Assembly (NCBI GenBank): GCA_963970005.1
Contig: CAXAMN010001225.1
Location: forward strand, 340,835-404,834
Origin: Durusdinium trenchii
Lineage: Eukaryota > Sar > Dinophyceae > Suessiales > Symbiodiniaceae
DNA length: 64,000 nt
Direction of reading: 5' to 3'
In this document: positions 21,801-33,800 of the stretch, in pieces
Position numbering within the stretch: the stretch's first letter is position 1
Layout of the letters: every line of letters starts with the position of its first letter
Made by a program: the position numbers and the translations under genes
The notes under the pieces: model-generated
Database searches by the model: none
The model's input: only the letters and a program-made list of their open reading frames with translations
Told to the model about the DNA's origin: nothing

Positions 21801-22857
21801 AACTTTTGACTCAATCAGAATCGAAATCAGCCTCCGCAGGGGCGGAGCAGGGAGGAATCGAAGCCCTACCGTCACCAAATTGCCGCATGGTACATAACCC
21901 GTCCACACGGACCCTGTAACTCACCCAAAACACCAGCTGACAGCGACTTTTTCTGCCCCGCTGGGCAGCATCTCACCCCCCACACCCCCTTAATCATCTC
22001 ACTACGTTCGCAAATGAGAACTCAGCAGTCGCCTATCGGCTAGCTTTCGTAATTATATACAGTATACCAATTGATAGGACACTTCAAAAAGAGCTTCGGT
22101 TTCGAATACTTTTTTGATTGTCACAGATGTTTTTTGTGCTCCATCCCCCGGTGCTTGGAAAATGTCTTCCAAGAACGGCATCGGTTCCCCAAGTCATCGG
22201 TCCGCTGCCCCAAATACTACGTTCACCGCCAAAGCCATTTTAGCCTGCAAGGGGTGAATCCTGGCGAATCATGGAGCATGACTTGATGTTCGTGTTTCCT
22301 CGCGTTTTTCAAGGTTGCCCATCCAGCTTCGCTTCCTGCATGTTTCGAAGTAATGGTAGGAACACGGCTTTAGTTTAGACTTTAAACCATCGATCTGCGG
22401 TATATATATATACAATATAATGAAACATGTGGCATTTTGCATTTGGAGTCGGCTTCCTTGATCAAGCAAGAGCTGATCATCAAGCAAGAGCTCTGCTGAT
22501 CAACTCTTGCTACTCTTGCTGTCCAAGTGCTGTCCAGTGCTGTTTAAATCCTTTTGTTCGGGTGAATCGTGATCAATGACTTGCTCAACCGGGTGATCAA
22601 CGCCAGTTGAACACGTCGTTTCGAAGTCGGACGCCCAAAAAAACGTGGACCCTGCTACCACTGTGGACTGTGCATCAACCATGAACAAAATTAGGACAAA
22701 GAACCCAAAGGGTTACAGCAGCAAAGACTGTGCTGGGCAACCAACATACCACGCGGGTCTACAAAGCACCGAGAAATATCCATTTTCTGTTGCCATTCTT
22801 GGTTCCCCAGGTCTTCTCCAGATGGTCTTGCATCTGCATATGGAGCACACGACTCAC
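21801..22857. other. No gene recognised
   Basis: Unique sequence with a TA tract near 22400-22415 and a local duplication of GATCATCAAGCAAGAGCT-like words at 22460-22500. Confidence 0.5.
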
Positions 22858-22941
22858 CGCCGAGCACCAACAAACAGCATTGGAGCCAAGCAGCTTCAGT
22901 GCCTCACGGCCGGTGACCCAGGCGGCCGACACGGCGGAGCT
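22858..22941 (-). CDS. Candidate exon with canonical GT donor
   Basis: Between the acceptor gctgcaag (ending at 22942) and the donor GTGAGT (22857 downward), 84 bases read SSAVSAAWVTGREALKLLGS followed by NAVCWCSA. A single short exon of unknown function. Confidence 0.38.
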
Positions 22942-24411
22942 CTTGCAGCATCGAGAAAAACCAAACGTGTCCAGAAGATGTTGCTGTCCTGAAGGTTTAT
23001 GAAAAGTAGATTTGTCCAAGCAAATGGGAGAGAAGAAAAGAACCACAGCTAAATGACCCAAAGAGTCGGTTGAATTTGCCTCCCTACAAAAGTAGTGTGA
23101 CTTACAAACAGAGATTTCCTACCCTTTCAGATCTACTACACCTCCATGATCTCAAACAAAGGTTGCAAGACACTTTTAGCCCTAAAACCTGCAGCACCTG
23201 AGTCCTGAGGCCCAGGCTACGTCTCTTGATAACAAATCCCACTTTGGGTGGTCTCCACTTCTGAACACACCGTCACCGTGTGTCTGAGCTGGCGGCTTCT
23301 GTGTTACGATGCGATTCCACACGGGCCTGGATGGGGCCGGTGGGTGAAGTTTTACCTTGAACAGGTGGACCTTGGACACGGCACCAAACGAGATCGTCTA
23401 CTAGGGGAACTTGATGAATTCCACAGCATGCACTGGTGGATCTTTCACTCCAATTTCGAGTCTGAGTGGATATATTGAAGAGTGACGCGTCAATCTAATA
23501 CTATTTCAAAATCGCTCGCAGCAACCAAAGAAAGGAATGCTTCTCGAAACCACACGGCCATCGGCCATATTTGGCCAGTCTTCCAAGGCGTGGGGCCGAG
23601 GGACCTACTCAATTGCTCCGTATTGGGACAACGATTTCCCCCGCAGATTTGCGCAGGTCGGTCAGATTTCTTCCAAACTCTTGGCATGATTTGACAGGTT
23701 GGTTTTGTCGGGAGTGGTTCGTTCTTTTTCCCCAGCGGGAAGCTCTGACTAAGGTGCAAGTCTTGCAACACATGCATCTGGATGTCGGGCTTTTCCAACG
23801 CTACAAACAGAGCCATCGGACGCTGGGCCACCCTGACCCGGACCGTCTGCGGCCGGGAACGTGGTCCTCTTGGGCCCACAGGCCGTCGTGGTTGAAGCGG
23901 GGCCTTGGAGCCGTTCGATCAGAAAGAACACAAGGCGAGTATAGGCTATATATATATATAGGCAATTGTAGGCATGTATATGGGGTAATTACTGGATGAT
24001 GGTTAGCTTGCAGGCCTTCCTCTAGAGTGATAATTGTTTAGCGACTGTTACAGCTCATGGGACAGACCCAAGGCATGTAGAAAATAGGTGATCCGACATG
24101 ATCCTAGATCCCTGGAAAAGGGCTTCACCATATTGTCTACACGTTTCTGGGTGCACTGTGTGACAGCTTCCCGGTCCGAGCATCTCAAACACGAGAGGAG
24201 TCAAGCTCCAAGAAAAACAAACTGATTAGGCTTACACGATCTGCTATCTTAAACAAGAGAGTCGTACCCATGGCGCCAAATCGAGCCGCCTTTCTTCCAT
24301 CTTCCAAGAAATTCTGAAATCCAGTCCATGAATGCAGGCCCTCCGCAGCCAGCGTCGCTCAAGCGACAATCCTTCAAATGATTATATCTACGGTCAAGCA
24401 CTCAGGCGATC
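22942..24411. other. No confident gene
   Basis: Opposing frames of about 130-140 codons overlap at 23490-23999, and neither is convincing. A TA tract lies at 23948-23961. Confidence 0.45.
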
Positions 24412-25194
24412 TCAGGCGTACACATACTTCTTCGCAATCTGATAGATGATCTGCCAATCGAAGACCACTGGGATAATGCCCAGCATTCCCACGAAGAAGA
24501 ATGCCAAGCCTCGGTTGCCCTTGATGCGCGTGAAGAGGTTCATGGCAAAGGAGATCAAGAAGCTGTGCATGGCGATGATGAGGCTCCAGAAGGCGCGGAG
24601 GCGGAATCTCCCGGAGGCCGCTTGAAAGAGATCATAGGACACATCCTTGTACATGCCCAAGGCCATCACAGAGTAACTCTTGCACAACAGGAACATGACC
24701 ATGGTGTAGGTGCTGCATACCACTGAGATGCCTGCAAAGATCATCTGCCCTTCATACATCAGCCTGTGCAAGTTCGGGTATTTCAAACGCTCATCGGTGT
24801 CGTCGGGCTCCGGCACCGAGCCATAGAACCCGGTGATCACTTGCAGCAACACGGAGGCCACAATGGCGTAGGTGTCCATGCCGGTGACGCGCAGCCCGGC
24901 GCGGTCCAGATTCTCAGGGCCAATCCAATGGATCCTCCAGAGCTGCAGGTAGCGGTGCAAGTGCAAGGCCTGCCGCACGGGCACAGCATCATGTGGCAAG
25001 GCCTTACGCCAAGCCTTGGGCGACTTGGGGATTCCATCCACCGCCGGGCGCCCCGTGAGCTCCGTGGAACAGGTGGAAGGCGTGCAAGAAGGCGAGCCGG
25101 CGTAGAAGCACAGGAGCTTCGAGGAGGAAAAGGCCAAGGCCAAGGAGGCCACTACCAAGCGGGACAAAGGTCCACCCTTGCGTGCCATGGTCAT
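24412..25194 (-). CDS. Intron-less four-helix membrane protein, predicted plastid-targeted
   Basis: 260 codons in one frame, from ATG at 25194 to TGA at 24412. The sequence is clearly more GC-rich than its flanks and has no internal gaps. Residues 10-30 form a hydrophobic signal peptide (SRLVVASLALAF). It is followed at once by CFYAG and a Ser/Thr-rich segment (33-50). Signal peptide, Phe-containing motif, then Ser/Thr-rich transit peptide is the known layout for proteins sent to the dinoflagellate plastid via the ER. Hydrophobic helices span about 106-123, 150-171, 201-221 and 229-247, with a short basic C terminus (AKKYVYA). A conserved-looking loop NLHRLMYEG precedes helix 2. I did not recognise the family. 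Upstream ATGs on the plus strand are antisense shadows. No intron is needed, unlike the other genes here, which may point to a retrocopied or intron-poor gene class. Confidence 0.85.
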   Translation of the reverse strand: MTMARKGGPLSRLVVASLALAFSSSKLLCFYAGSPSCTPSTCSTELTGRPAVDGIPKSPKAWRKALPHDAVPVRQALHLHRYLQLWRIHWIGPENLDRAGLRVTGMDTYAIVASVLLQVITGFYGSVPEPDDTDERLKYPNLHRLMYEGQMIFAGISVVCSTYTMVMFLLCKSYSVMALGMYKDVSYDLFQAASGRFRLRAFWSLIIAMHSFLISFAMNLFTRIKGNRGLAFFFVGMLGIIPVVFDWQIIYQIAKKYVYA

Positions 25195-26790
25195 CAGTCG
25201 AGTCGAGGTAGGTATAGGGCAGTTAGTGGGGCAGATGCGCCACCGATCGATGCAACGGAGGTCGGGAACCTTTTGCGACTTCGGTCGATGCTCGATCTTG
25301 AGCCGAAGCAGTCAGTGGGGTTCCGAAGTGCTGAGATGCAACATCATGGGCCAAACAGCATTGGACAACAGTCAATATAACTTCAAATTAATCTCGCACG
25401 AATGGTTTTGGCAAATTTACATGGTCTACTGATGAACTGCTGCCCGCGCGGCACCTTTTAACTGCAGTGACAGCGATGCACAATGGGTTTGAGACACGCG
25501 GTCTGCCGATCAACTACCATGACCAGTTTAGGGAGCTCGACGCAATCCATCATGCTGGTGTATGACCAGCATATTTCAAACAGAATGGGATCACTTCCCA
25601 ACAGGAGTTTGGTGACATCGCAGGCGTTTGTATAAGCCAACTGATATGGGCCCAGTGACCGCAGCTGGCCATGGGAACAAGCTCTAAAGTTATGCTGCAC
25701 GTGACTTCTCAGTCCTTGGTTGAACACCATCGTGCAGGGAATGAACATGATACATGGATGAAAGTGTGTCTTTTGCCACTGGGCCTTGTCAGCCATGGTC
25801 AGGCTGCAGTTCCGAACTCCCAGCTGTCATCGAAAAAGGACTCATTCAATGTCACCAGGTCGCCTTGAACTTCAACTCAACTCCTCTACCAACCATCAGA
25901 TGTTACTTCATCTACGTCCGTGCGCTTTGCAAGATCTCACTCCCTGCATATAAAATGCTGGATTGTTTGGTGGTCCACGGGATGACCATATCTAATTACG
26001 AACTGTATCCATCCTTCGCCGAGCTCGAACTGCTCCGTCAGTTCCATCGAGGGAACCGGAGAAATGCTCGCCCCACTGCAGTGCAGCAATCAGGGCTTTT
26101 CTGCTCAAGTGCTTCTCACAGCCGACATGCAAATGACACGTTGCGTCCAGTACTCCACCCAAGCCAAAACCACAACCTTTTCTGTAAATGAAGTATGATA
26201 TAGTATGATATAAATTATTTGATGCTTGAATCATGGTCAGATTGTACCCTAAAGTGCCCTAATTAGTTTTTCTAGCAGGCAAACTTGGTCATACATTGTT
26301 TGCGTCTGTCCGATTATTGTCTATCTGAGCTGGCCCCCAAACAGCAGCATAGCAAGTAACATTAAATGTTGGTTTGCCGTCACACTCGAGCAGTCCCGAA
26401 CTGCTTGCCAGATATCAACATATCATATCACTAGCTGCGCGTTGGAACTTGGCATGTCCACAGGCCAAAACTACATGTCGCCGTGTCGCCGCTTGCCAGC
26501 ACTGTTTTCTTGAACAATCTATTGTCCACATTTTCGGCACCCCAAAATCCAGGCTCTAAGTTTTGTGCCGTGGCAGTAGTGAACCAACTGTGGGATCCTT
26601 ATATCCTTTAAGCAAGCTCCAAGCACACGAGATGGAGGCAACCATGGCCAAGGCAGTGGTGCTCCGAATGCGCTCCACCCCAGTGAGTCTGGCAGAAAAT
26701 GTCAAGAAAGCTGGCACTGCTAAATTTCTGTTCATCTTCTTTGTTTCCTCCAGTTCTGCTCATCTTCCCACCCAAACTCACTGCCAGGTC
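25195..26790. other. No gene recognised
   Basis: The 5' flank of the membrane-protein gene and unique AT-biased sequence. Open frames on both strands are of poor composition. A duplicated TATGATATA lies at 26191-26210. Confidence 0.5.
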
Positions 26791-26899
26791 TTACTTCCCA
26801 GGCTCTGCCGCGGAGGGTCCAGCGCCGTGGGTCCAGGTGATGGTGGCGCCGTCGGCGCCGATGGCACCGGCGCCGAAGCTGCAAACGGTGAACGGCTGC
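26791..26899 (-). CDS. Degenerate RCC1-like repeat exon, possible extra 3' exon
   Basis: The minus strand reads CSFGAGAIGADGATITWTHG and ends in TAA at 26791. Aligned by eye with the AFAAIxADGxVVTWG core of the gene at 27847-38617, it keeps the AI, ADG and TW positions. It could be an alternative last exon or a decayed repeat. Confidence 0.35.
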
Positions 26900-27846
26900 C
26901 TTAACGGTACGAGGGGACTCAGTGGCGAATTCCAAACGACCAGAAAAGCGATTGGCCAAATCACTGGTATTTGGGTGGACAGGTATTTGTTCAGCCAGAA
27001 CATGGCAATTTGGGGTGGTCAAATTGGTCAAATACACATGATTCATGATTAATATGTTGTGTCATCATGGAACTTTTTGAGCCCGTGTATCTGGGATACA
27101 GCTGTAAGAAGAATGTCAACTTCAAGAAAAGCCAGGGTCTCAGGATTGATTGCTCACTAGCTTACCTTCCCAACATATATATATATATATAGTTGCAGTT
27201 CCCCTCTCTCAAAAAAAGAGCTGAGGACCCCAACCCATTAAAAATGTATTAGGCGCGCGCGCTCAAGTCTCTCTTTCGGCAACCTAAACGTGGCCAACCC
27301 CTTGGGAAAGCATCCTCAAAACAATGAAACATAAATAAAGCACCCATGTCATTTCAGTGTTCCACCCAGGCTATCCCAACAAACGCAACAGCATCAGCAG
27401 CTGGCACAAATCTCTGAGCATTGTCGGAATCCAACACAACGAAATGGCTTGCAACATGCAGGGGGGCCGGTCTAGCCACGTCCATTCAAGTAAACTGGTG
27501 GGAGTCCAAGCTCACACGCTCTCTTGCACAAATACCTCGCCACCTACCTGATAAGACTTTGATTTTACAAATCATCTGGCTCGGGAGCTCCAATCCTGAT
27601 GTTTAGGCCCAGAACTTGTATCACTATATTCAAAGGCAAAGGAGCTTAACCTCCTCAACTTGTATAATTGTTTATCACCACCAATCGAGGATCATCTACT
27701 TACCACCAATCGAGGATCATCTACTTTGCAACGCTTTGAGAAAAGCAACAACAACACCTCACACAGGGACGTGTGGGCATCCAACACCCAGCTGGTCATG
27801 CAACTGCATGGGAAATGACACATCATTACCAACACATCAAAAACGT
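26900..27846. other. 3' flank of the repeat gene; TA tract and 25-bp duplication
   Basis: (TA)n at 27175-27191. A 25-bp unit containing ACCAATCGAGGATCATCTAC is repeated in tandem at 27677-27726. No polyadenylation signal could be assigned. Confidence 0.6.
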
Positions 27847-30800
27847 TCAATGAGTGATGACTGGATCATCCAACATCATCCCCATGTGAGCTCGCCCGGT
27901 CGGAACCACAGAGCTCCCGAGGTACACGTCCTGCAGCAGCTCCTGATGCGACTCCTCCGGCGCGAAGTCGCCGTGGCCCCAGGTGACCACACGGCCATCG
28001 CTGCGGATCGCCGCGAAGGCATGCTCCGCCGCTTGGATTTGCTCCACGTCAAAGAGCCTGAGGAAGGTCCGGTCGTGTCCAGGTCTGGATTGGTTTGGCA
28101 AAGCAGGGGCAAAGGGGCAGAGGGCCAAGGGGGTGTGGAGGTGGGAACATGTGTGAACTAGGGGTATTTCTTTTAAGGGGGGGAACGGTGAGCAGGACTC
28201 TGGGTGTGTGCAGTGCAAAACCAGCTAAGCAATCTGCGCGGCTTACAATACGAACAATACTTGTGAGTTGTAAGCTGTTGGTTCGTCCAAGTCTGTCCAA
28301 CAATAGATTTGAAACCACAAATTGAGCCTTCACAATTATGGGCTCATCACAGTGCAAGTGATGGACAACATCCTGCTAGAAAGCATCCAGAAACCATTGG
28401 AGCCTCCACTAGGTTCACTAGATTAACTTCCTATCAGTTGCTGGAGTTTATGTTTATGACTTGGTGGAGAGGCGGACTTTCTTCTCTTTCGCCTTGTCTC
28501 ATGAGACTTGGGGAGCGGTCAAATGGTGGAAGAAAAGAACCGCAAACAAAGGAAGCCCAACAATTGGCTGCAGCAAGCAGCTAACCAATCAAGTGGGAGA
28601 TTGAAAGTTCTCTGCGGCATGGCCTGGCCCTGAACCTGGAACATGTCAAAACGTATTCAATCATCGCATCCTGCCAGTTCGCTCTCCGAATTGAAGTCGA
28701 TCGTGTAGAAGACTTGCTGCACAAAGAATGTTTGAGTGCCCTATGCGCATACATTCCGCGATATCAAACATCTAAAGGGACAACTGCAACCACCACATGA
28801 AATCTCCCAAGCGTGCCTAAATTCAAGCAGGAGAGATCAACTGTCTGACCCAGGTGGTATCCAAGCAAGTCAGTTGGCTCGCTTCAAAGGTCCTCAAAAT
28901 TCCCGATGCACACCAAACAACACAGCTCTGAAAGCTGGAAATCCTGAGGCGACGAAACAAGTCACAATCCCTTGCCCCCCCCCCCTCCATGATGGCCCGA
29001 TAGGACACCCAGTTTGAGTCTTAGTGATCATAAATCACACTACCCTGCACACCCAAACCCAAAAAATATGTGTGTAGATTCGTAGATGGAAAAGCATGTT
29101 TTTTTTTCACATAATCTGGGTTTTGTACGTGATTGAAAAATACAGCCGGAGGTTTTCAGAACAATCCCGAGATACGTGTTTGATTTCACAAAAATACTAA
29201 AGTGTCGATTGAGACCCTACACATCTGTAATTTAATAAGTAATCATTGATGCCCTCCTCTGTTCCCAAAACTCCAAAAAAGTAGTTCTAACCGACGAGGG
29301 CCTTGTGACCAAACCGGGAATATCCATCACATTCCCCACCTGAACTCGTTGAAGAAGCTAGTATAAGCTAGTAGAAACAAGTGCATCGCTACTGTAACAA
29401 GTGCCTTACTAGTAGTAACAAGAAGCTAGTAGTTGATTTAATGAACTCGTTGTTTGGGTCCATTGGTCCGGTCGTTCTTTGGCAGTTCCGAGCGACTGAT
29501 GTTGCACCATCTTGCTATGCCCTCCGGAGCCCGGATCTCCCCAGGTCACGACCCCACCGTCCGACCTCAAGACGAGGGGCGGACGGTGGAAGACCGGAGA
29601 CGAAGGTGCTGTTAGGGATGAGTCTAGATGTACTGAGAGACAAGGTCCATCTCCAATAATCCGTAGATGCAACAAACCAAAATAGCAAAACCGTCCAGCA
29701 ATGTGACTCTCCCTTTAACTGCCAGTTTTGAGGGCGTCCCAGTCCAAATCTTGCAAATATTCGATGAGCATAAAACGAACATGCATCTGGTCACACCTGC
29801 TCCAAGAGTTTCAACTTTGTAACACAGAAGCCAAAATAGACAGTCACATGTACATATAGCAATTAGTTATATATGCATAATATATATATATAGTTGTGTG
29901 ATTGCAATATGACTCCAAACACCATCAAGCACCCACCAGGATGACCAGGAATTCGGAACTAAAAGAGCAACAAGACTGCATCATACACTATAAATACACT
30001 TGTAAAAATCTCACCCAAGGTCTCCTGGGTACCTCTCTCATCGGTAACTGGGCCCTGGCGCCTGGTTCTCTCAAGACCGAGTCCACCGGTCCGGTTTGAC
30101 CGTCTCCACCGTCTCCACCGTCTCCCGCCTGAGGGCCGCGAAGGAACCTCGGGCCGAGTGCCGCGAGGCTTGGATCGCAGTGATGTGCTGGAGCCGGTCC
30201 TGCAGCTCCGACGGCGTTCGGGTGCCGAATCAGAACGTCGTCAGGATGAAAGGGGTGAGCAGATACAGTGGGGCCGAAAGAGGGGTCTCAGAGATGGAGG
30301 AGTCTTAGCAAATTGGGCCGAAATAGGACTTCATTAGGCTTCTTGCGCTTCTTTCAATTTCACCGAAAACGTCCAGACATGCCAACGATCCCAGGTGGAT
30401 CTGGACTTCAAACAGCCTCCGAGGGCTCTGTGCTCCTGGACGTGGCTGCTATCGCCTCCAGCGTGGGGAGTTCCCCGGGTGACCACCGTGCCATCCCGGC
30501 GGATCGCGGCAAACGCCAAGGCGGAGGCTTGGATGTGTTCCTCGGAGGAACACAGAATGCTGGATGAATAGAGTCTATATCCCATTACCAGCAACAATGG
30601 ATGATGATGATGATGATGAGTAATGAGTAAAGGCATTTCTCTAACATAGTGAAATAGCCGTTTATCGAATGTTACTGGTATTACGTAGTAGGACAACCCC
30701 CCAAAAGATCCACGTGTGTGAAACATCATTGAACCATTCCAACATCAACTGATCCATTGATCACTGGCCCAAGGCTCTACATTGATCAACTGATCTTGGA

Positions 30801-33800
30801 CGTAGCTGCTCTCACCTCCGCAATCCGGATCTCCCCAAGTTACGACGGATCCATCTGCTCGAATGGCTGCGAAGGCCTTGGAGGTCGCCTGAATGTGTCT
30901 CCTTGGAAAACCGAGGAGAACAACATCAGTTTGCGGCACGTGAATCTCAAGAAACCAGCAAATATTGCTGTTGAATTGAATGGACTTAAAGTTGTATAAT
31001 AGGTCGACCGTCAAACCTCGCCTTGCAAGGTAACACACACGTCTGCGAAATGACGGCCGCTGCTTGCAAACACAGTCCGTGTCGCTAATTCTGTGCTTCT
31101 GGGCTCCATCAATGCCACCAACATCCAAAAATATGTAAAAATCATGTCATGCTTTTCTGCTACCGCGATTTCCAGGCGTGTTCCTTCACCTTTTAGTGCA
31201 ATTATGTGCAATTTGCTGTTTCTTCTCCTCACGTTGTGTCTGAGAGGTGCTTTGAGAAATGAGTGTGCACAGTGCACTACAGTATAGAGATTTACAGGAG
31301 TGCGCTGTCAAGCGATGCCCAAAAAGTTCTGCATTCACCGGTGAACAGCTTGCCCTCACGGCAAGTGCTCTGCTTTTGGCAGTCAGTTGAGTTGCAACGC
31401 AACATCCATCGTCTCCGCAGTCTCCACTGTTGTATTCGGCAGGTCATGAATCAATGCATATACTCAGTGATTGATTCACAAGCTGGTCTAGCAGACCCAT
31501 TCAAAGCTGGTGATAGACCCAGTGATAGCTGGTCTAACTACAAACCGTTTGTTTATTTAAACAAACATGGTCTACCCAGCTTTCTTGGACCTTGAAAACC
31601 CAGAACGAGAGCCTCGTAGAAGCGGAGATGAAGATTCGCGTCTGTTCAGCCCAAGCGCAGCTGACATATCTGTGGTGAATTGCAGGCAAATCCTATACAG
31701 TCACCTAACCGTATTTGTTAACAAAGTTATACAAACATCACCACAGTTCCGTGATGCTTTTCTTACCGCTAACCAGTGGAATCGGAATCGGGCACCTTTC
31801 AGAAAGAGGCGGCGCACAAACCGTAGATCCCATACGTAGAATCATAGGACCATTCGCAATGTCTGGGCCTTTGTGCCTCGTTCACCATGCCCAAAGAATT
31901 CATTTCTTCTTCACTTGGAATCCTCCCAAAAAACTACTTGAGCCACTCTAAAAACCTGGAGTCACTCCCTATGTCGTATCACTTTCCTTGCGCGAGGCCT
32001 TACGCGCTGCTTACGCGGCCCTCACTTTTGCTTACGCAGAGCAAACTTCCGAAATGCTTACGCGAAATGCTTACGCAATCTTACGCAACCGAGGGTATTG
32101 CTTACGCGGAATTCGATATGACAAGGTCCTTACTTAAGATGTAAAGGCAGGTTATTAGAGCGGCTCACTTGAATCAATGATGGTGGGATGAAGTATACCC
32201 GTACCTGTTACCGGAACAACCACCACAAAACCTGCCTTTTTCATCCTTTTTCCATTGTTCTCTTTCTCTAGACTCTACTGGTAGGTGATGAGATCTCCGA
32301 CCTGCTCCCCTGGCGAACGCCGAGGTGCACGTTTTCCAGCTGTGCCGCCACCTCCGTACTGTCAGCGCCATCGCGATCGCTGCCCCAGGTCACCACATGA
32401 CCATCGTGACGCAAAGCGGCGAACGCGCTCTCAGTGGCTTGGATCCTCAGTGGTCACCGGTGGCAAGAAAAAGAACAGGTATCTAACAGCCGTTGGATTG
32501 ATTTTTGCAGTTTCTTCGGGGGAAAGGATCCAGTCAGTTACGGTAGGTTGGTCCAAACACCATCACTTCTTTTGTATTCCTTTAGTGACTTTTTGTCATA
32601 GTCTTGCGGATCCCCACACTTTTGGATCCTAACCAATCATACTTCAGCACCTTAAGGACCTGCTGTTTGACCATGCAATGGGAGTACTGAGAAGCCAGAA
32701 CTTCCCTTCCCGGTCAAATGGCTGGGAACCTATGGAAGGAGTGCTGAGTCCAAATGGAAGGATCTCACAGTCTAAGAAATCATGGGCGGGCAGCACCTAG
32801 GAACCCACCAGGAACCTACCATGGGATGTTTTTTAGGATTTCGTCCCACAGGACCTCCTGCCACAGTCGTCCCTCTGCTGCCCTGAGTCGACTGCACATT
32901 GCGCAAGTCATCCTGCACACTGCTGCAGTCCCCACCACTATGGGGGATGCCCCAAGTGACCACCGTGCCATCGTGCTTTAAGGCAGCAAATGAGCCGCCA
33001 AAGTGAGTGGCTTGGATCCTGGGAAGCGCAGCATGCGAAGCGCATGTTTCAAACATCAGTACAGGGCTACCCCAAAATCCTGTTTGGTCAGTGTATAGTT
33101 TTGTGAGCCTCTGCACGAACGAAGTGAAACGAACTGACTGAGCGAAGTAAGCGGCAATCATTTTGAAAAACTATATATATATATAAGTTATTCAGAATTC
33201 AACACAAATAAAAGAAAAACATATCCCGTGTCACGCAGGCGAAATGAAGATGGACGGATGGGAACTCATGCTTGCCAAAGCAGTCAGTCCAAAAATATCG
33301 AAAACAATTACACTAAAGTCAATTAGTTTTGGCATGTTTTGGACAGTTTTTTTTGGTAAAGAACAGGTGTTGCAGTCAAATGATTGGACAACCAAAAGCT
33401 TCTAGAAAGACAGAGTTTTTAGCCCAACGATACCACATTTCTACAGCCCAGTGGAGCCGAATTAAGGAGTCCCACCAATCACACAGGAGCCGCAGGGCCA
33501 AGAGATCCAAACTCAGTTGGAACATGTTGGAACCAGCTGCGACAAGGGCCGTCGCTGGGCCGTTGCCCAGCTCAGCTTTCGGATACAAACCTCGCAAATG
33601 AGGAATCACCGTCGCCGAGTGTTGATGGAGTGAGGGTGGACGAAGCCCGACTGGCTCCAAATCTGCTGAACACCTGAACATGCCCACGGTCAATCCAAAG
33701 GATCTGCTTCACATTTGTCAGCTGTGCTCGCAAAGCGCTGCTGTCCTCAGTCATCATTGTGGTCTTGGCATTTGGTTCAAAAATACCTATCTTTATCTGC

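Noticed and set aside
22221-22243. GCCATTTTAGCCTGCAAG resembles the spliced leader core
   Set aside because: Mismatches interrupt the core and no gene follows in the matching orientation.
24766-25380. 204-codon plus-strand frame
   Set aside because: It lies opposite the membrane-protein gene, is rich in Gly/Arg/Gln, and is explained by GC-rich antisense sequence.
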